Positions 1 through 6,934 of a stretch of DNA of 15,532 bases are shown piece after piece (positions within the stretch are counted from its first letter, which is position 1; every line of letters starts with the position of its first letter). The notes below the pieces were generated by a model, which did no database searches, was not told the DNA's origin, and saw only the letters and a list, made by a program, of their open reading frames with translations. Location: assembly GCA_900540335.1 (NCBI GenBank), contig UQFC01000065.1, positions 1 to 15,532 of the forward strand, given 5' to 3'. The position numbers and the translations under genes were made by a program. This DNA is from an uncultured Clostridium sp. GTDB lineage: Bacteria; Bacillota; Clostridia; Lachnospirales; Lachnospiraceae.

Positions 1-46
1 AGAAAATACCGGTTCTGGCGATTTTTTGTTCCAAAGGAAATGGGGA

Positions 47-71
47 GAAGCTCGAGAACGAGCTTCTTTTT
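47..71 (+). terminator. Intrinsic terminator of a gene left of the window
   Basis: GAAGCTCG (47-54) and CGAGCTTC (59-66) form a perfect 8-bp stem with an AGAA tetraloop, followed by five T. The T-run is on the plus side only, so it ends a plus-strand transcript whose gene lies outside the window and converges on the BCCT gene. A second, weaker inverted repeat, GCGTTTC (79-85) with GAAACGC (94-100), lies just past the BCCT stop codon but has no T-run on either strand. Confidence 0.8.
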
Positions 72-100
72 ACAAATGGCGTTTCGGGACATAGAAACGC

Positions 101-1651
101 TTAAATTTTTTCATTCTGCTTTTCTTTCAGGTAGGCATCTGCATCTTTAAAAAAGCTTCCCAGGATCAGGATAATAATAATGCCCAGAGGGAAGGCGGCG
201 ATGATGGATACCGTCTGCAGATTTGCCATGGAATTTTCAGAGAAAATCAGGGCAATGGGAAGCAGAATCAGCATAATGGACCAGAACAGCTTGATGTTCC
301 GGTTGGGTTCCTCATCCGGCCTAAGCTCCTTGTAGGAATAAGCCGCCGCCACCAGAGTGATGGAATCAAAGGACGTAGAGTAAAAGGTTACCATGCACAG
401 AACAAGAAGAATCAGCACCAGTCCGGGAAGCGGAAGCTGTTCCAGGACAGAAACAATGGCAGCATATAAATCTCCCGTTTCTGCGTAGACAGACAGCAGA
501 TCCAGACGTCCGTGCATCTGCAGTCCCATTCCATAATTGCCGAGAATGATAAAGGAGGTAAAGGTTCCGGCCAGGCCGAAGGAATACCCTCCCAGCACAA
601 CCTGGCGGACTGTTCTTCCACGGCTGATGGAGCCGATGAAAAAAGGAGTTGCCACACACCATACAATCCAGTAGGACCAGTAAAAAATCGTCCAGTTCTG
701 GGGAAATGAGGTGGTGCGCAGGGCATCTGTCCAGGTAGCCAGTCCGATAAAGTTCTGAACCAGATTTCCAATAGAGCTCAGTCCTGTTTCAATAATATAC
801 CGGCTTTCTCCGCCCAGGAAAAACACATAGGCCAGAAGCATAAAAAACAGGTAAACGCAGCAGGAGGCTGCCAGCTGTACGCCTTTCATTCCAAGATAGA
901 CACAGAAGGTGTAAATACAGCAGATGGCCACTAAAATAAAAATGGTAAGGGTAACGCTCTGAGGAATTCCTGTAACACGGCTGATTGCCATGGACAGCAG
1001 AGGCGTTGCAAGGGAAAAGGTAGTGGCAGTTCCTGCAAGGAGTGCAATTACGGCGATGAAATCGATGATTTTGCCGCTCCATCCATCTACCCGCTTTCCC
1101 AGAAGCGGACGGCAGGATTCAGAAAATTTCTGTTTGGTTCTCTTGCGTACATGAAGCATAAATCCGAATGCTACAGCCAGAACCAGATAAAAGCTCCAGG
1201 GAATCGGTCCCCAGTGAAACAGCGGGTAGGTAGAGGCCCATTCCTGAATTCCACCCATTTCTTCAATATGCGGCTCGTTTGCATACAGGATCCATTCGCA
1301 GCAGGAGTAGAAGAGAATATCTGCAGCCAGTCCGGCAGTAAACATCATGGAGCCCCACTGAAAAAAGGTATATTCCGGTTTTTTCAGATCGCCCAGCCGA
1401 ATATTGCCGAAGCGGGAAAATGCCATGTACAGGGAACAGAAAAATACGCCGAGGCCGATCAGCAGATAATAGCTTCCCATCTGATCACCCAGAAGGGAGC
1501 GGACAGAAGCTAAAAGCTGAGAAGACTGTTCCGGGCTGCGTACAAACCAGACGCAGAGAACTACAATACAGAGAAAGGGAGCCAGGGTAATAAACCAGTC
1601 CAGCCGGCGGGACAGTGAAATTCCGGAATCCCGGGATTGTTCTGTTTTCAT
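101..1651 (-). CDS. BCCT-family transporter (betaine/carnitine/choline type)
   Basis: A 516-residue secondary transporter of the inner membrane, a normal length for the family. About twelve hydrophobic segments are visible. The family signature lies at residues 318-349: W320, Y324-W325, Y327-W328, then PFFIGSISRGRT with the SRGR turn at 343-346. An early helix (MFTAGLAADILFYSCCEW, 103-120) matches the glycine-rich substrate helix, which in BetP and CaiT carries the ammonium-binding surroundings. A late helix has TSFDS (426-430). From memory, the T-S pair corresponds to the residues that help bind sodium in BetP, so Na+ coupling is possible. Substrates in the family are quaternary ammonium compounds such as glycine betaine, choline or carnitine; the exact one cannot be read from sequence. 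The start at 1651 has AGGAGGT nine bases upstream. It is a single gene, with no enzyme neighbours that would suggest carnitine or choline breakdown. Confidence 0.93.
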   Translation of the reverse strand: MKTEQSRDSGISLSRRLDWFITLAPFLCIVVLCVWFVRSPEQSSQLLASVRSLLGDQMGSYYLLIGLGVFFCSLYMAFSRFGNIRLGDLKKPEYTFFQWGSMMFTAGLAADILFYSCCEWILYANEPHIEEMGGIQEWASTYPLFHWGPIPWSFYLVLAVAFGFMLHVRKRTKQKFSESCRPLLGKRVDGWSGKIIDFIAVIALLAGTATTFSLATPLLSMAISRVTGIPQSVTLTIFILVAICCIYTFCVYLGMKGVQLAASCCVYLFFMLLAYVFFLGGESRYIIETGLSSIGNLVQNFIGLATWTDALRTTSFPQNWTIFYWSYWIVWCVATPFFIGSISRGRTVRQVVLGGYSFGLAGTFTSFIILGNYGMGLQMHGRLDLLSVYAETGDLYAAIVSVLEQLPLPGLVLILLVLCMVTFYSTSFDSITLVAAAYSYKELRPDEEPNRNIKLFWSIMLILLPIALIFSENSMANLQTVSIIAAFPLGIIIILILGSFFKDADAYLKEKQNEKI

Positions 1652-1701
1652 AATACGAAATACCTCCTATCGTAGATTTACGAAAATATCTGAGAACTAA
1701 T

Positions 1702-1737
1702 TGTTCAAAAATACTTAAAAATAAATTATATTGAACA
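1702..1737 (-). promoter_or_regulatory. Probable BCCT promoter with flanking inverted repeat
   Basis: On the minus strand a perfect TATAAT sits at 1725-1730, with only a poor -35 (TTCTTC, 17-base spacer). The halves of a 7-bp inverted repeat, TGTTCAA (1702-1708) and TTGAACA (1731-1737), lie on either side of the -10 box. This placement would suit an operator, but no regulator is encoded beside it. Inferred from sequence alone. Confidence 0.4.
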
Positions 1738-1827
1738 TAATAGCATTGAAGAAGGAAAAATGCAAGAGGGATTTCTTGCGAATTTCTTTCAGTTTCGGAG
1801 GGAGTCTATCAAAAGAGAAGGAATTCT

Positions 1828-1835
1828 GGTAAAAT
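1828..1835 (+). promoter_or_regulatory. Possible extended -10 promoter of the MBL-fold gene
   Basis: The plus strand reads TGGTAAAAT (about 1827-1835), an extended -10 element (TGn plus TAAAAT), with no good -35. A start about seven bases downstream would give a leader of only about 26 bases before the ATG at 1868. Confidence 0.35.
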
Positions 1836-1867
1836 ATCAGAAAAAATGAAAGATGTGACGGGCGGAA

Positions 1868-2938
1868 ATGGAGAGAGCAGACAGAAGGACAGGAGCGGGA
1901 AGAAGCAGAAGAAAACAGAAATCAGCAGGATTTTTTTCAGGAAGACGACTGATTCCGGCGGGGATTGCAGTATTGGCAGTGGTTCTGGCGTCAGCGGGCT
2001 TTCTGACATGGAGAAAAGAAAGCTATGCCAGGGAAACAGCAGAGTATCCTGAAAATCCCGGACAGCTTGCAACAGTCGGAGAACTGCAAAGCAAAGGGGC
2101 AGAGGAAGAAAAGCCGATTCTGGGCGGAGCCGAATTGATGATGCTTTCCAATCAGACAAAGGGGCAGATGATGTCATTTCTGATGGAAACCAGAGATGGA
2201 AGCCTGATTGTGATAGATGGAGGCAGATGGGAGGACGGAGAACATCTGATGGAGGAAATCCGCAGGAGAGGAGGCCGTGTAGAGGCCTGGTTTCTGACGC
2301 ATACCCATACGGATCATGTCGGCGCTCTTTTGAATCTTTTGCAGACAGAGGCAGAAGGCAGAGATACGGGAATCGAGATTCAGCATATTTATTATAATTT
2401 TGCGGATCTGGACTGGTATGCAGTTCATGAGCCGGGAGATTACGGCACGGCGGCTGCCATTATCGGAGAGCTGGAGAAGCTGCCGGAAGGCGTATGCCGG
2501 ACTGTAGAGCGGGGACAGGTTATTTCCATAGATGATGTGACAGTGACAGTGATGAATGAGCGTTATGAGCCGGGACCGGAGGAAATCGGAGAGCGGGACG
2601 GCAATGATGCGGGAATTGCCTACCGAATGACGGTTAACGGAGTGTCGATACTGTTTCTTGGAGATTTGCAGAAGATTGGCGGTGATTTGCTTCTGGAACA
2701 GGCAGGAGCGGAGAATTTAAAATCTGATATGGTACAGATGGCCCATCACGGACAGAATGGAGTCAGTGAAGCGGTTTATCAGGCCATCGCTCCGGAGATT
2801 TGTCTCTGGCCGACACCCGGCTGGCTTTGGGATAATGAAGGAGGCGGCTATCAGACGCCGGAAACGAAAAGCTGGATGGAGAAGCTTCATGTAAAGCGGC
2901 ATTACTGCATCAAAGACGGAGATCAGATCATACGGTAA
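1868..2938 (+). CDS. Membrane-anchored metallo-beta-lactamase-fold hydrolase
   Basis: A 356-residue protein with a very basic N-terminus (RR/RK clusters in residues 6-27), one hydrophobic segment at about 29-46, then a linker and an MBL domain from about residue 88 to the end. This topology suggests an anchored or secreted domain outside the membrane. Metal-site motifs are clear: THTHTDH (144-150, the HxHxDH motif), the Asp in FLGD (263-266), and AHHG (292-295). The domain resembles the soluble MBL domain of the ComEC/Rec2 type (sequence of the form L-V-I-D-G-G, then HxHxDH, then HHG), but the ComEC membrane channel is absent, so DNA uptake should not be inferred. The substrate is unknown; phosphodiester or nucleotide substrates are common in this branch. 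The start at 1868 has a weak GGGCGG site just upstream, so a different start is possible. It stands alone between two minus-strand genes. Confidence 0.85.
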   Translation: MERADRRTGAGRSRRKQKSAGFFSGRRLIPAGIAVLAVVLASAGFLTWRKESYARETAEYPENPGQLATVGELQSKGAEEEKPILGGAELMMLSNQTKGQMMSFLMETRDGSLIVIDGGRWEDGEHLMEEIRRRGGRVEAWFLTHTHTDHVGALLNLLQTEAEGRDTGIEIQHIYYNFADLDWYAVHEPGDYGTAAAIIGELEKLPEGVCRTVERGQVISIDDVTVTVMNERYEPGPEEIGERDGNDAGIAYRMTVNGVSILFLGDLQKIGGDLLLEQAGAENLKSDMVQMAHHGQNGVSEAVYQAIAPEICLWPTPGWLWDNEGGGYQTPETKSWMEKLHVKRHYCIKDGDQIIR

Positions 2939-2949
2939 ACAGGCGCTGG

Positions 2950-2980
2950 GGGGGCAGCCGGATAAAATCCGGCTACCCCC
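2950..2980. terminator. Strong hairpin between convergent MBL and PLC genes
   Basis: GGGGG-C-AGCCGGAT (2950-2963) and ATCCGGCT-A-CCCCC (2967-2980) form a 14-bp stem with one C/A mismatch and an AAA loop. It lies twelve bases after the MBL stop and nineteen bases past the stop of the opposing PLC gene. There is no real T-run on either side (TGATATTTG follows on the plus strand), so it is a terminator candidate that may act on both strands or chiefly protect 3' ends. Confidence 0.6.
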
Positions 2981-2998
2981 TGATATTTGATACAACCT

Positions 2999-3979
2999 TT
3001 AATCTGTCACAGCCAGTCCGCTGTGATAGGAATAGCTTCCCAGCTCATGGAGAAGCCGTTCCATTTCCTGGACATCTGCCTGGCGTGTGGAGTGAATGCT
3101 GGTATTGATCAGTGCGTTTACGTTGCTGCATTTCAGCAGAGAATACCGGAAGAGATCCGGGAAGGAGGCTCTTGAAGCAAGTCTTCGATCCCATGGATTG
3201 CACCACAGCTCATGATCCAGATTCAGGCATTGCCGCGGATTGCTTACTTTATCTGTGACCAGTTTGGTGGAGGCCACCGGTTTTTTCAGCACAAGGTTCT
3301 CAACAAAGGCGATCCGGTCGGTTTTTTTGCCGGAGGGATCAGCCAGAGTGCGGCATCCAAACCGCAGAGCAAGAATCGAGCGGTAAATCATGGATGAGGA
3401 TACCTGAAAGCTGTTTTCATAGGTAATGGGATAATAAACCTGATTGATACATTTTGCCAGAAAACGGGAGATGAACTGCATTTCCATTCCGTTCAGGCAA
3501 ATGGTTGCCGCCTGGTTAAACTGGGACGGCTTTTTCTTTTTATATTTCCACAGAAGCAGAGCGTCAATATCATTTTCCAGAGCGGCATGAAGTCCGTGAG
3601 TCTCCATGGTCGGATTCTTGGCATCGTAGCCGATTCTGCCATATACATAGGGATGGCAGATGGAGTCGCCGATATAATGGCAGACAAAACCGCAGAAATA
3701 GGAAAGGCCCTCCTCCCTTTGCTGCCGGGAATCAATGTCCTGAAGATTTTCCAGATAGCAGCGGAAAAAATCCTGGATGTGATGCTCATGCATATAGGAG
3801 CCTACATTTCGGTAATCTCTGTGGCGAAGAATCGGAATGTTGTAGAAAAACATATCCGGTCCCTGAAGTCCAAGCTGATAAAGCCAACGATATTTGGCGA
3901 TAACATATTTTAACTGATTGTTGGGAAGATCATTGAAGGCCTTCATTCCCAGAATATAATGTGTGGTAAATCCAGGCAT
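2999..3979 (-). CDS. Zinc-dependent phospholipase C family protein
   Basis: A 326-residue protein matching the zinc-dependent phospholipase C family (bacterial PLC/S1-P1-like helical fold). It starts MPGFTTHYILG, with H7 near the N-terminus as in the family. It continues with QGPDMFF (D42), a His cluster in YMHEHH (62-67), and CHYIGDSICHP (H101, D105, H109), followed by a His/Glu segment around 126-137. These are the expected zinc ligands and are all present. No signal peptide is visible, unlike secreted clostridial alpha-toxins, so a cytoplasmic or membrane-associated housekeeping role is more likely than toxin function. The open frame extends to an ATG at 4000, but that codon lies in the AGAGGGGG ribosome binding site that serves the ATG at 3979, so 3979 is preferred. 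The substrate is not determined. Confidence 0.85.
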   Translation of the reverse strand: MPGFTTHYILGMKAFNDLPNNQLKYVIAKYRWLYQLGLQGPDMFFYNIPILRHRDYRNVGSYMHEHHIQDFFRCYLENLQDIDSRQQREEGLSYFCGFVCHYIGDSICHPYVYGRIGYDAKNPTMETHGLHAALENDIDALLLWKYKKKKPSQFNQAATICLNGMEMQFISRFLAKCINQVYYPITYENSFQVSSSMIYRSILALRFGCRTLADPSGKKTDRIAFVENLVLKKPVASTKLVTDKVSNPRQCLNLDHELWCNPWDRRLASRASFPDLFRYSLLKCSNVNALINTSIHSTRQADVQEMERLLHELGSYSYHSGLAVTD

Positions 3980-4037
3980 ATAAACTGCCCCCTCTCTCAT
4001 AAAAATTTCCCGTAGTGTTACTTTCTATCATATCATA

Positions 4038-4049
4038 TTCAGGCCTGAA
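4038..4049. promoter_or_regulatory. Perfect 12-bp palindrome between divergent PLC and symporter genes
   Basis: TTCAGGCCTGAA is fully self-complementary. Just downstream on the minus strand lie overlapping TATGAT boxes (about 4027-4037), which could be the -10 of the PLC gene. The palindrome would then lie in the spacer of that promoter and within the plus-strand upstream region of the symporter. It could be an operator; no known consensus is recognised. Confidence 0.35.
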
Positions 4050-4124
4050 ATGCGAGGGGACAAATAAAGGAAAAGAAGAAGACTGTGCTGCATAAATATA
4101 GAAAAAAAGACATTGGGAGTCAGA

Positions 4125-5534
4125 ATGGGACAGATGGCAGAAACAATACATGCGGTAGTATGGGGACCGTGGACCATGATGATTTTTCTTGCTGCAGGAA
4201 TCTGGTTTACAGTAAAATCAGGCGGTTTTCAGTTTTTTGGATTTTCACGGTGGTGGAAGGAAACGGTCGGGAGTATCTGGGAGGAACCGCCGCAGGGCGG
4301 CAAAGAAAAGGAAGAGGGAGAAAACCCTGGCATTACGCCGTTTCAGGCGGCCTGTACCGGTCTGGCAGCAACCATCGGGACAGGCAATATTGTGGGGGTA
4401 GCCACAGCGCTGACAGCAGGCGGGCCGGGAGCGCTGTTCTGGATGTGGGTGTCTGCTTTTATGGGAATGATGACTGCCTATGCAGAAACCTCTCTGGGGC
4501 AGAAGTACCGTTACCGGAAACAGGACGGACACTGGATGTGCGGACCTATGGTATATATGGAGCGGGGCGTGGGGAGCAGATGCATGGGTGTTTTTTATGC
4601 AGGTCTTGCTCTTCTCTCGTCTCTGGGAATGGGAAGTATGGTGCAGTCCAATTCCATGAGCATGACTCTGAATTTCAGTGCAGGAATCCGGCCCGGGACA
4701 AGTGCTGTGATGATAACGGCGCTTACGGCGCTGGTGATTCTGGGGGGAATTGAAAGGATTTCCAGGGTGACAGAAAAGCTGATGCCTGTGTCAGCGGGAA
4801 TTTATATTGTATTTTCCGGAATGGTACTTTTTTTCTGCAGAGAAAGCATCTGGCCGGTATTGAAGACGATATTTTCGGAGGCATTTACTGTGGAGGCGGC
4901 AGGAGGCGGAGCGGGAGGATTTCTCATGAGCAGAAGCATCCGGTATGGAATGTCCAGGGGAGTGTTTTCCAATGAAGCAGGTCTGGGAAGCATGGCTGTG
5001 CTTCACGGGGAGGCAGAGAATACCACACCGGAGAAGCAGGGGATGTGGGCGATGTTTGAGGTGTTTTTTGATACCATTGTGATCTGCAGTCTGACCGGTC
5101 TTGTGATTCTCTGCGTGTGCCACCGAGTCGGAAGGATACCGGCCGCCCTGGACGGAGCCAGACTTACTGCCTGGTGTTTTTCCCGGTGTCTGGGAGCTTT
5201 GGGGGAGCGTCTGGTGTCCGGGGCAATGACGGTTTTCGCATTTGCCACAATCATTGCCTGGTATTATCTGGGGCGGCAGACGGCGTCTTACCTGGTGACA
5301 CGGATTTTTGGCAGGGAAACATGGATGGGCTGGTATCCGGCTTTGTATCTGACCGCGGTTTTCGCCGGCTGCATCTGCCGGCTGGATGTGGTCTGGATGG
5401 TATCTGATGTGTGGAACGGGCTGATGGCATGGCCGAATCTGGCTGCGCTCTGGATTTTATCCGGGCAGATTCCTTTTTGCCGGAGGAAAATTCATATTGA
5501 CAAGACTGTGAAAAGAAAGTATCATACTACATAA
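4125..5534 (+). CDS. Sodium:alanine/glycine symporter (AGCS family)
   Basis: A 469-residue integral membrane transporter, close to the usual family length of about 450-490, with roughly ten hydrophobic segments. The family hallmark is clear: GITPFQAACTGLAATIGTGN (69-88), continuing IVGVATAL and GGPGALFWMW (99-108). So is the second conserved block, SIRYGMSRGVFSNEAGLGS (271-289). The family couples Na+ (or H+) to uptake of alanine or glycine. The reading frame can be extended to a TTG at 4113. The ATG at 4125 is chosen because GGGAG ends five bases upstream, and the TTG would lie within that site. The last 40 bases carry a promoter for the downstream riboswitch leader. No terminator is seen directly after the stop, so some read-through into the riboswitch is possible; the riboswitch terminator would then serve both. 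Confidence 0.94.
   Translation: MGQMAETIHAVVWGPWTMMIFLAAGIWFTVKSGGFQFFGFSRWWKETVGSIWEEPPQGGKEKEEGENPGITPFQAACTGLAATIGTGNIVGVATALTAGGPGALFWMWVSAFMGMMTAYAETSLGQKYRYRKQDGHWMCGPMVYMERGVGSRCMGVFYAGLALLSSLGMGSMVQSNSMSMTLNFSAGIRPGTSAVMITALTALVILGGIERISRVTEKLMPVSAGIYIVFSGMVLFFCRESIWPVLKTIFSEAFTVEAAGGGAGGFLMSRSIRYGMSRGVFSNEAGLGSMAVLHGEAENTTPEKQGMWAMFEVFFDTIVICSLTGLVILCVCHRVGRIPAALDGARLTAWCFSRCLGALGERLVSGAMTVFAFATIIAWYYLGRQTASYLVTRIFGRETWMGWYPALYLTAVFAGCICRLDVVWMVSDVWNGLMAWPNLAALWILSGQIPFCRRKIHIDKTVKRKYHTT
5497..5525 (+). promoter_or_regulatory. Sigma-A promoter inside the symporter 3' end, driving the riboswitch
   Basis: A perfect TTGACA (5497-5502) is followed, after exactly 17 bases, by TATCAT (5520-5525). 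Both lie within the final codons of the AGCS gene. Transcription would start near 5532, at the symporter stop codon, about 20 bases before the riboswitch aptamer. This fits a dedicated promoter for the leader and exchanger gene. Confidence 0.75.
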
Positions 5535-5550
5535 ATAAAATGTAAAACCT

Positions 5551-5702
5551 TATGGAAAAGGGAGTAGCTTGGCGGTTTCGGCCGCTGTGTACTGTCGTCA
5601 TCTCGGCTGTCCGCATCAGGCGGAGTAAATATGGCCCGGCATGCATATAATAAGCGAGACTTTTACTGTGTCCTTGTGGTACAATAAAAGTCTCGCTTTT
5701 TT
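5551..5702 (+). ncRNA. yybP-ykoY manganese riboswitch with expression platform
   Basis: The conserved 5' element AAAAGGGAGTAGC (5556-5568), the loop element GTCGTCA (5594-5600) and the 3' element GCGAGACTTTT (5654-5664) match the yybP-ykoY Mn2+ aptamer as I know it from the L. lactis example. P1 is AAAAG (5556-5560) with CTTTT (5660-5664). Internal hairpins include GCGG/CCGC (5572-5585) and CCGC/GCGG (5611-5623). The 3' aptamer strand is also the 5' arm of the terminator at 5652-5702, so aptamer and terminator cannot form together. Mn2+ binding should favour read-through, giving an ON switch. This is the expected logic for a metal exporter downstream. The aptamer assignment comes from sequence motifs; the ON direction is family knowledge plus the visible overlap. 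Confidence 0.9.
5652..5702 (+). terminator. Riboswitch-controlled intrinsic terminator
   Basis: AAGCGAGACTTTTA (5652-5665) pairs perfectly over 14 bp with TAAAAGTCTCGCTT (5685-5698) and runs into six T (5697-5702). The 5' arm contains the whole conserved 3' end of the aptamer, including the P1 strand, so it is an anti-aptamer structure. Between the terminator and the exchanger gene (5703-5842) I see a further inverted repeat, ATGGCA (5725-5730) with TGCCAT (5750-5755), enclosing a GC-rich stretch, but no gene. Confidence 0.9.
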
Positions 5703-5842
5703 ATTTCACAGGAAATTGCATCCTATGGCATAAAACGCTCCGCGGGGCTTGCCATGCGGCAGAGGAAAGGAATTTTGATTCTTTCCTGCGAAAAAGAAAG
5801 ACGGTAAGGGGACATGGGATTTACAAAAGGAGGAAAAGGAAA

Positions 5843-6760
5843 ATGATTCTGACGTACGCACTTTTAATTGTGGGATTTGTACTTCTGATCAAGGGTGCAG
5901 ATTTTTTTGTGGAAGCAAGCTCTTCCATTGCAAAGACGCTGCGTGTGCCCAGTATTATTATCGGGCTTACCATTGTTGCGTTTGGAACCAGTATGCCGGA
6001 GCTGGCAGTAAGCACTACGGCATCTTTGGCAGGCAATAATGAAATTGCTGTGGGCAATGTAATTGGTTCCAACATTTTTAACCTGCTGGTTGTTTTGGGC
6101 GCCTGCGGAGCAATCCGTCCCTTTGCAGTTCAGCTACGGTGGGATTATGCAGCTTCTGTAGGAGTGGCTGCGGTTCTGTTTGTTATGATCATTGGTGATC
6201 ATTTTGTGAGCCGGCCGGAGGCCATCATTCTTCTGGTTCTGTTTGTGGTTTTTGTAGCCATGACCGTGCGGGATGCGCTGTCAAACAGGATTGAAGAGGA
6301 GGAGTACAAATCCATTACTCCCCTGCGCTGCGTGATTTATATTGTGGGCGGTCTTGCTGCTATTGTATTCGGCGGCGATCTTGTGGTTAAGTGTGCTAAG
6401 GAAATTGCACTGGCGCTGGGCATGAGCCAGACCCTGGTCGGACTGACTGTAGTAGCCCTGGGAACCTCTCTTCCGGAGCTGGTAACTTCTGTAGTTGCCT
6501 CCAGAAAAGGGGAGAACGGACTGGCCCTGGGCAATGTAATCGGCTCTAATATTTTTAATATTCTGATGGTTCTGGGCGCTTCCGCAGCAGTAAAGCCGGT
6601 AGCGGTAAACGGACTGGCAGTGATTGATGCAGCCTGCCTGATTGTATTCAGCCTGGTTACCTGGCTTTTGTGCAGGAGCAAGCTGCGGATCAGCCGTATG
6701 GAAGGTCTGATTATGCTGGGAATGTACACGGCGTATCTGATTTATATCTGTATTCGATAA
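5843..6760 (+). CDS. CaCA-family cation exchanger (YrbG-like), likely Mn2+/Ca2+ exporter
   Basis: A 305-residue membrane protein with the internal duplication typical of the Ca2+/cation antiporter superfamily. The alpha-1 repeat spans about 41-80 (FGTSMPE 47-53, GNVIGSNIFN 71-80). Alpha-2 spans about 200-240 (LGTSLPE 206-212, GNVIGSNIFN 230-239). The two acidic residues E53 and E212 are the expected ion-binding glutamates. Each half has about five hydrophobic helices, joined by an acidic loop (EEEE, 151-154). The start at 5843 has AGGAGG about nine bases upstream. Family members exchange Na+ (sometimes K+) or H+ for Ca2+. The Mn2+ riboswitch in the leader, an established sensor of manganese, makes manganese efflux the best inference here. 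It is a single-gene unit ended by the terminator at 6782-6814. Confidence 0.92.
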   Translation: MILTYALLIVGFVLLIKGADFFVEASSSIAKTLRVPSIIIGLTIVAFGTSMPELAVSTTASLAGNNEIAVGNVIGSNIFNLLVVLGACGAIRPFAVQLRWDYAASVGVAAVLFVMIIGDHFVSRPEAIILLVLFVVFVAMTVRDALSNRIEEEEYKSITPLRCVIYIVGGLAAIVFGGDLVVKCAKEIALALGMSQTLVGLTVVALGTSLPELVTSVVASRKGENGLALGNVIGSNIFNILMVLGASAAVKPVAVNGLAVIDAACLIVFSLVTWLLCRSKLRISRMEGLIMLGMYTAYLIYICIR

Positions 6761-6781
6761 CAGAATTGAGACAACAAAAAA

Positions 6782-6814
6782 GAATCTCTCCGGGAATAGA
6801 GAGATTCTTTTTTT
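6782..6814 (+). terminator. Intrinsic terminator of the exchanger gene
   Basis: GAATCTCTC (6782-6790) and GAGAGATTC (6799-6807) form a perfect 9-bp stem, extended by A/T pairs from the preceding A-run, with an 8-base loop and about seven T following. Confidence 0.92.
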
Positions 6815-6849
6815 ACTTTTAACATTATAAAGAGGTAAAAAAGGGAGGA

Positions 6850-6875
6850 GAGCTGATAATGTGTATTATCAGCTC
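6850..6875. repeat. Perfect 11-bp hairpin in the gap before the cyclophilin gene
   Basis: GAGCTGATAAT (6850-6860) pairs perfectly with ATTATCAGCTC (6865-6875) around a GTGT loop. It begins directly after a GGGAGGA ribosome binding site-like sequence (6843-6849). The ATG of a short frame (6859-6861) lies across the top of the stem and the loop. There is no T-run, so it is not a standard terminator. Confidence 0.7.
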
Positions 6876-6900
6876 GAGTATTATGAAAAAAATCTTATAA
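6859..6900 (+). CDS. Possible 13-residue leader peptide
   Basis: A short frame reads MCIISSSIMKKIL and then TAA. GGAGG (6844-6848) lies ten bases upstream, a workable distance. The start codon is in the top of a perfect hairpin, and the stop is six bases before a second perfect hairpin. This arrangement could be a leader peptide or a small toxin-like peptide, but a frame this short can arise by chance. There is no clear promoter between the exchanger terminator (6814) and this point, and no run of regulatory codons apart from three serines. Treat as a candidate only. Confidence 0.2.
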   Translation: MCIISSSIMKKIL

Positions 6901-6906
6901 GCGTTT

Positions 6907-6934
6907 CATAAACAACCGCGTCTTGTTGTTTATG
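6907..6934. repeat. Perfect 10-bp inverted repeat, possible operator or hairpin
   Basis: CATAAACAAC (6907-6916) and GTTGTTTATG (6925-6934) are exact reverse complements separated by eight bases. It is the second dyad within 85 bases. No T-run follows on the plus strand. The rest of the gap to the cyclophilin promoter (6935-7030) is AT-rich and holds no recognisable gene. Confidence 0.65.

Noticed and set aside
1846..2052. 68-residue plus-strand frame beginning just before the MBL gene
   Set aside because: It overlaps the MBL gene in another frame and has no domain; the MBL frame carries the metal motifs.
2999..3979. Secreted alpha-toxin-like virulence factor
   Set aside because: Zinc ligands match the family but no signal peptide or membrane-binding C-terminal domain is visible.
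3980..4000. Upstream ATG at 4000 for the phospholipase C-like gene
   Set aside because: It precedes and overlaps the AGAGGGGG site, and family members begin at MPGF-like sequence.
4113..4124. TTG start giving four more residues for the alanine symporter
   Set aside because: The TTG overlaps the GGGAG ribosome binding site that serves the ATG at 4125.
5843..6760. Tandem duplication seen as a DNA repeat in the exchanger gene
   Set aside because: The two GNVIGSNIFN blocks are the ancient alpha repeats of the CaCA family, not a recent duplication.
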